From Frankiales bacterium (GTDB lineage: Bacteria > Actinomycetota > Actinomycetes > Mycobacteriales > SCTD01), in the NCBI GenBank assembly GCA_025966005.1, contig JAOPVV010000331.1:1-39452 (forward strand): a stretch of DNA of 39,452 nt, read 5' to 3'. Made by a program: the position numbers and the translations under genes. The notes under the pieces are model-generated. The model made no database searches, was not told the DNA's origin, and saw nothing but the letters and a program-made list of their open reading frames with translations. This document shows positions 35,670 to 39,452 of this stretch, piece by piece. Within the stretch, counting starts at the first letter, position 1, and each line of letters opens with the position of its first letter.

Positions 35670-36659
35670 TCAGGACCCGAGGAGCAGCTTCTGCTCCTGC
35701 AGGTCGCTCTCGACCATCATCGTGACGAGCGCCTCGAAGCCGACCTCCGGCGCCCAGCCGAGCTGCTCGCGGGCCTTGGTCGGGTCGCCGACGAGCAGGT
35801 CGACCTCGGCCGGACGGAAGAAGCGCGGGTCCTGGAAGACGTACCGGTCCCAGTCCGCGATGCCGACGTGCCGGAACGCGACGTCGAGCAGCTCGCGGAT
35901 CGAGTGCGTCTCACCGGTGGCCACGACGTAGTCGTCGGCCTCGTCCTGCTGGAGCATGAGCCACATCGCCTTGACGTAGTCGCCGGCGAAGCCCCAGTCG
36001 CGCTTGGCCTCGAGATTGCCCAGCGACACCGACTCCTGCAGGCCCAGCGAGATGCGGGCGACGGCCTGCGTGACCTTGCGGGTGACGAACTCCGGCCCGC
36101 GCCGGGGCGACTCGTGGTTGAACAGGATGCCGCTCGAGGCGTGCATGCCGTAGGACTCGCGGTAGTTGATCGTCATGTAGTGGCCGAAGACCTTGGCCAC
36201 GCCGTACGGCGAGCGGGGCCAGAGCAGGGTGTCCTCCCGCTGCGGGACCTGCTGCACCTTGCCGAACATCTCGCTGCTGCTCGCCTGGTAGAAGCGGACC
36301 CGGCTCAGGTCGTCGGCGGCGTGCAGGCGCAGCGCCTCGAGCATGTTGAGCACGCCCTTGCCGGTGACGTCGCTCGTCAGGTGGGCGTTCTCCCAGGAGT
36401 AGGCGACGAACGAGATCGCGCCGAGGTTGTAGACCTCGTCCGGCTGGGCGCTGGCGAACGCGCGCATCAGGCTCGACAGGTCGAGCAGGTCGCCGGTGAG
36501 GATCTTGACGTCGGGCAGCGTCTCCTGCAGCAGCGGCAGCTTCGGGTTGTTCTGGCCGCGGACCAGGCCGTAGACGTCGTAGCCCTTCTCCAGCAGCAAC
36601 TCCGACAGGTAGAGCCCGTCCTGCCCGGTCACGCCCGTGATCAGGGCCCTCTTCGTCAC
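35670..36659 (-). CDS. gmd: GDP-mannose 4,6-dehydratase
   Basis: MTKRALITGVTGQDGLYLSELLLEKGYDVYGLVRGQN, YQASSSEMFGKVQQVPQREDT, SPYGVAKVFGHYMTINYRESYGMHASSGILFNHESPRRGPEFVTRKV. Confidence 0.92.
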   Translation of the reverse strand: MTKRALITGVTGQDGLYLSELLLEKGYDVYGLVRGQNNPKLPLLQETLPDVKILTGDLLDLSSLMRAFASAQPDEVYNLGAISFVAYSWENAHLTSDVTGKGVLNMLEALRLHAADDLSRVRFYQASSSEMFGKVQQVPQREDTLLWPRSPYGVAKVFGHYMTINYRESYGMHASSGILFNHESPRRGPEFVTRKVTQAVARISLGLQESVSLGNLEAKRDWGFAGDYVKAMWLMLQQDEADDYVVATGETHSIRELLDVAFRHVGIADWDRYVFQDPRFFRPAEVDLLVGDPTKAREQLGWAPEVGFEALVTMMVESDLQEQKLLLGS

Positions 36660-36695
36660 GCGTGCCTCGTCCTTCGTCCGGTGGTGGTCAGGAGG

Positions 36696-38708
36696 CTAGG
36701 CGCCGGCGGCAGCCAGCTTGGCGATGCCGGCCGTCGCGATGGGTTGGGCCGGGTCGAGCGCGAGCGCGGCGTCGTACGCCTCGCGGGCTCCGGAGTCGTC
36801 CCCGAGGACGGCCCGGGCGTCACCCAGGGAGGCCAGCACCCGGGCCGACCGGGGCAGGCGCTCGCGGGCCGACTCGAGCAGGCGCAGCGCGTCGTCGGCG
36901 CCGCCGTGCCGCAGCTCGAACTGCGCGACGGGCTCCAGCGTCTCGTCGTTGTACGGGTCGAGCTCGGCAGCTCGGCGGTAGAAGTTCCGGGCCTGCTCGA
37001 GGTCGCCGCGCTCCTCCGCGAGCGCAGCCGCCGCCTTGATCGCGTTGACCTCGTACGGGTCGACCTCGACGGCACGCTCGTAGGACGCTGCCGCCAGCGC
37101 GGGCCGCCGGGGCTCCACCGTCTGGAACAGGTTGCCTTCCAGGATCGCGTAGTACGCCTGGCCCGGGACGAGGTCGCGGGCCTTCTCGTACTGCGCAAGC
37201 GCGGTCGTGCCGTCACCGGTGCCGAGCGCGTCGGCGGCCGCCTTGACCGCCCGGTTGGCCCGCAGCGGGTCGAAGGACTGGTAGGCGGCGAACAAGGCGA
37301 CGACGCCCACGACCGAGAGCACCACGGCATCGGCGCCCGACAGGGACCGCCGGCGGGGTGCTGCTACCGCAGCCCGCCGCTTGGCGCGCGCGTCGTTCGG
37401 GTGGACGGGGACCGGGACGAGCGCCCCGGGGAGGCGGAACTTGCGCAGGCCCGACGACCCGGAGGCAGCGATGACGCCGCCGGCAAGGGCGAAGTGCAGG
37501 ACGATCAGCGGCACCTGGTCGATGGAGACGAAGGACTGCACCTGGTAGGCGAGCCAGCCGCCGCCGACCGCAGCCAGGAGCATCCGGTCGTCGCCGCGCA
37601 GCCGGACCAGACCGCGGATGAGCGCGACGCCCGTGACGACGAGGAAGGCTGCGTAGGCCAGGCCCAACACCGACCCGCCCTGGGCGAGCATCTGCAGCGG
37701 CACGCTGTGGGCTGCGTCCGAGTAGCTGGGGCCGCCGAGGAAGTCCACCGACGCGGTCGACCGCTCGGAGCGCCAGAAGTTGCCGTACTGGTCCAGCCCG
37801 ACGCCGAGCAGCGGCTTGTCCGAGAACATCGCCAGCGCGGCGTCCCAGTAGTAGACCCGCGCCTTGGAGCCGTTGTCGCTGAAGATGCCCGCGGCCGGGC
37901 CCACCTTGGCGATCGCGCCGGCAAGCAGCCCGGCGACTGCCAGGACGATGCCGGTAGAGACAACCGTCAACCCCACCTTGAGGCGGGTGCCCGACTGGTT
38001 GAGCATCCAGGCCAGCCCGACCACGGAGAGGCCGCCGGCAGCGGCGATGGGGCCCTGGACGGAGCTGGAGAGCGCGGCCGTGATGAGGCACAGCAGCGCG
38101 GTCAGACCGCACGCCGCTCGCCACCCGGCGGCCCAGCCGCGCCAGAGCGCGCCGCCGGCCCCGACGGAGGCGGCGATGCCGAGGTAGCCGGACGCGAAGT
38201 TCGGGTTCCCGAGCGCCGCGATGACCGGGTTGAACGGGTTGTTCCACGGGATGGAGTCGTAGCCCGCCTTCTGCAGCAGGCCGTAGGTGGCGGTGAACAG
38301 CCCCGCGGCGACCACGCCGCCCACCAGCACCCGCGCCCCCGGCCGGTCGAAGACCCGTAGACCGACCACGAACAGGACGATCGCCCCGAGGTAGGCCAGC
38401 AGTCCGGAGTTGCGGCCGTACGCGCCCAGTACCGCGGTGTTCGTCACCGGGGCCGTGAGCGTCGCCACCACGAGAGCGACAGCCAGTGCCAGGGCGACGA
38501 CGCCGCCGGCCGACACCGGCAGGCTCAGTACCCGGTCGCGGAGCACCCGGACGGTCGTCGTGACCAGAAGCGCCACCGTCACCAGGAGCAGCGCCGTGAG
38601 CTTGACGACGTTCACCGGGTCGAACGTGCTGGGCGTGAACAGGACGCAGGTGAGGACGACGGCCGCGGCCACGAGGTAGCGGTCGACGTCGAGGGCGCGG
38701 GAGGACAC
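36696..38708 (-). CDS. O-antigen ligase/polymerase-like membrane protein with C-terminal TPR-like region
   Basis: Multi-TM N-terminus, large loop (MFSDKPLLGVGLDQYGNFWRSERSTASVDFLGGPSYSDAAHSVPLQMLAQGG), then TPR-like helices (AKVKAAADALGTGD...LAQYEKARDLVPGQAYYAILEGNLFQ...ARNFYRRAAELDPYNDE). Confidence 0.85.
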   Translation of the reverse strand: MSSRALDVDRYLVAAAVVLTCVLFTPSTFDPVNVVKLTALLLVTVALLVTTTVRVLRDRVLSLPVSAGGVVALALAVALVVATLTAPVTNTAVLGAYGRNSGLLAYLGAIVLFVVGLRVFDRPGARVLVGGVVAAGLFTATYGLLQKAGYDSIPWNNPFNPVIAALGNPNFASGYLGIAASVGAGGALWRGWAAGWRAACGLTALLCLITAALSSSVQGPIAAAGGLSVVGLAWMLNQSGTRLKVGLTVVSTGIVLAVAGLLAGAIAKVGPAAGIFSDNGSKARVYYWDAALAMFSDKPLLGVGLDQYGNFWRSERSTASVDFLGGPSYSDAAHSVPLQMLAQGGSVLGLAYAAFLVVTGVALIRGLVRLRGDDRMLLAAVGGGWLAYQVQSFVSIDQVPLIVLHFALAGGVIAASGSSGLRKFRLPGALVPVPVHPNDARAKRRAAVAAPRRRSLSGADAVVLSVVGVVALFAAYQSFDPLRANRAVKAAADALGTGDGTTALAQYEKARDLVPGQAYYAILEGNLFQTVEPRRPALAAASYERAVEVDPYEVNAIKAAAALAEERGDLEQARNFYRRAAELDPYNDETLEPVAQFELRHGGADDALRLLESARERLPRSARVLASLGDARAVLGDDSGAREAYDAALALDPAQPIATAGIAKLAAAGA

Positions 38709-38932
38709 GCGGACAGGCTACGGACCCGGCCGCGACCCGGGGCGCGCAAGGGGGACGGCCAGATGGCGCAACCTCGTACCACCCTCAGGCCCGTCGCGTG
38801 ACCGCCGACACAACCGGTGCACTACGTTTCGCGAGCCACCTGAGGGGCTGCTGTGTCCGCTGATACGTCGGTTGCGTGGAGAAGTATCTACGCAGCGGAC
38901 GACCGACGGGTTTCAGCGTCGTCTTGTGGGGT

Positions 38933-39084
38933 GGTGGTGACCCCGGTCATCACCAGTTCGGCACGACTTCGACGCTTCCACGTCGAGGACACGCTGATCA
39001 GGTGCCCTCAGCAGGGCGAGCTCGAAGTGGGAGACCAGGGCCAACGGCCCCGGCTCCCGAACCGTCCCCAGAGATGCGGACGGT
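38933..39084 (+). promoter_or_regulatory. Hairpin-rich putative leader upstream of the last CDS
   Basis: Hairpins: 38933-38954 (GGTGGTGACC/GGTCATCACC), 38967-38988 (CTTCGACG/CGTCGAGG), 39029-39058 (GGGAG..CC.GGGCC-AAC-GGCCC.GG..CTCCC), 39061-39084 (ACCGTCC/GGACGGT). Confidence 0.4.
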
Positions 39085-39106
39085 GACTGTCATGAAAGGA
39101 CAGTGC

Positions 39107-39452
39107 ATGTCTCGTAACACCCAGGCGCTCAAGCGCCTCGGCGTGCCGAGCCTGGCTGCCATCACCCTCGTCGGCGGGCTTCCGCTGTTCATGGGTACGG
39201 CACAGGCCGCGCACGTTGCTGCACCGCTGACCTCGGAGCTGGACAACAGCTCCGTCGCTGCCGGCGCCTGCGAGCCGTTCCTGGTCTCGCTTCCCCCGAC
39301 CGGTACCCAGACGACTGTCGGTGAGGACGTGAACGTCGTCCTGACGTCGACGGGCAACTCCGCAACCTTCAACGCCAGCTTCTGCACGCTGCCCCTCACG
39401 ACGGGCGGGGACACGTTCACGCCTGTCGCCGGTGTTGTGGTGCGCAACGGTG
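39107..39452 (+). CDS. Secreted protein, N-terminal fragment (runs off the window end)
   Basis: AAAGGA RBS then ATG 39107: MSRNTQALKRLGVPSLAAITLVGGLPLFMGTAQAAHVAAPLTSELDNSSVAAGACEPFLVSLPPTGTQTTVGEDVNVVLTSTGNSATFNASFCTLPL; signal peptide with AQA-like cleavage site. Absent from the ORF track because it has no in-window stop. Confidence 0.75.
   Translation, partial: MSRNTQALKRLGVPSLAAITLVGGLPLFMGTAQAAHVAAPLTSELDNSSVAAGACEPFLVSLPPTGTQTTVGEDVNVVLTSTGNSATFNASFCTLPLTTGGDTFTPVAGVVVRNG

Noticed and set aside
35868-38360. 830-aa plus-strand ORF
   Set aside because: Antisense to gmd and the O-antigen-ligase-like gene; no domain character.
38761-38800. Possible fourth copy of the palindromic repeat (acctcgtaccaccctcagg)
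   Set aside because: Only weak resemblance. It lacks the GCACCCTGG core and the GAAGCTCC arm.
1-39452. CRISPR array, tRNA/rRNA genes, transposase or integrase
   Set aside because: None seen. No regularly spaced direct repeats, no cloverleaf recognised by eye, and no transposase or integrase motifs in any ORF. Short RNAs cannot be fully excluded without a covariance-model search.

Overview
High-GC actinobacterial-type chromosomal window, annotated from sequence and the supplied ORF track only. Left part (1-18.3 kb) is mostly core genes: the 3' part of a CheA-type hybrid kinase, a REC-GAF-like response regulator, a VanW-family protein, a frame-broken DUF559-like gene, cysS, a secreted DUF4394/Calx-beta protein, a SirB1/transglutaminase-like gene, fdxA-dapC, dapD-VOC-dapE-DUF3516 helicase, and an ECF-like sigma factor with a C-terminal membrane/extracytoplasmic extension. 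Right part (18.3-38.7 kb) is a surface-glycan locus, nearly all on the minus strand: WecA-like GPT, cupin, SDR, several GT4s including a double-GT4 fusion, one GT2 on the opposite strand, Wzm/Wzt-like ABC exporter, FkbM methyltransferase, two tandem GMD-like dehydratases, and an O-antigen-ligase/TPR membrane protein. Main observations: (1) a ~40-45 bp imperfect palindromic repeat present at least three times between genes, two copies in inverted orientation flanking the frame-broken DUF559-like gene; (2) two loci (4794-5723, ~24417-25925) where the protein continues only through successive 1-nt-deletion-type frame changes; (3) a ladder of NTGA start/stop overlaps using all four bases, implying a CTG start for dapC; (4) a hairpin-rich leader before the last, truncated secreted-protein gene. 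No tRNA, rRNA, CRISPR or recognisable transposase was seen.
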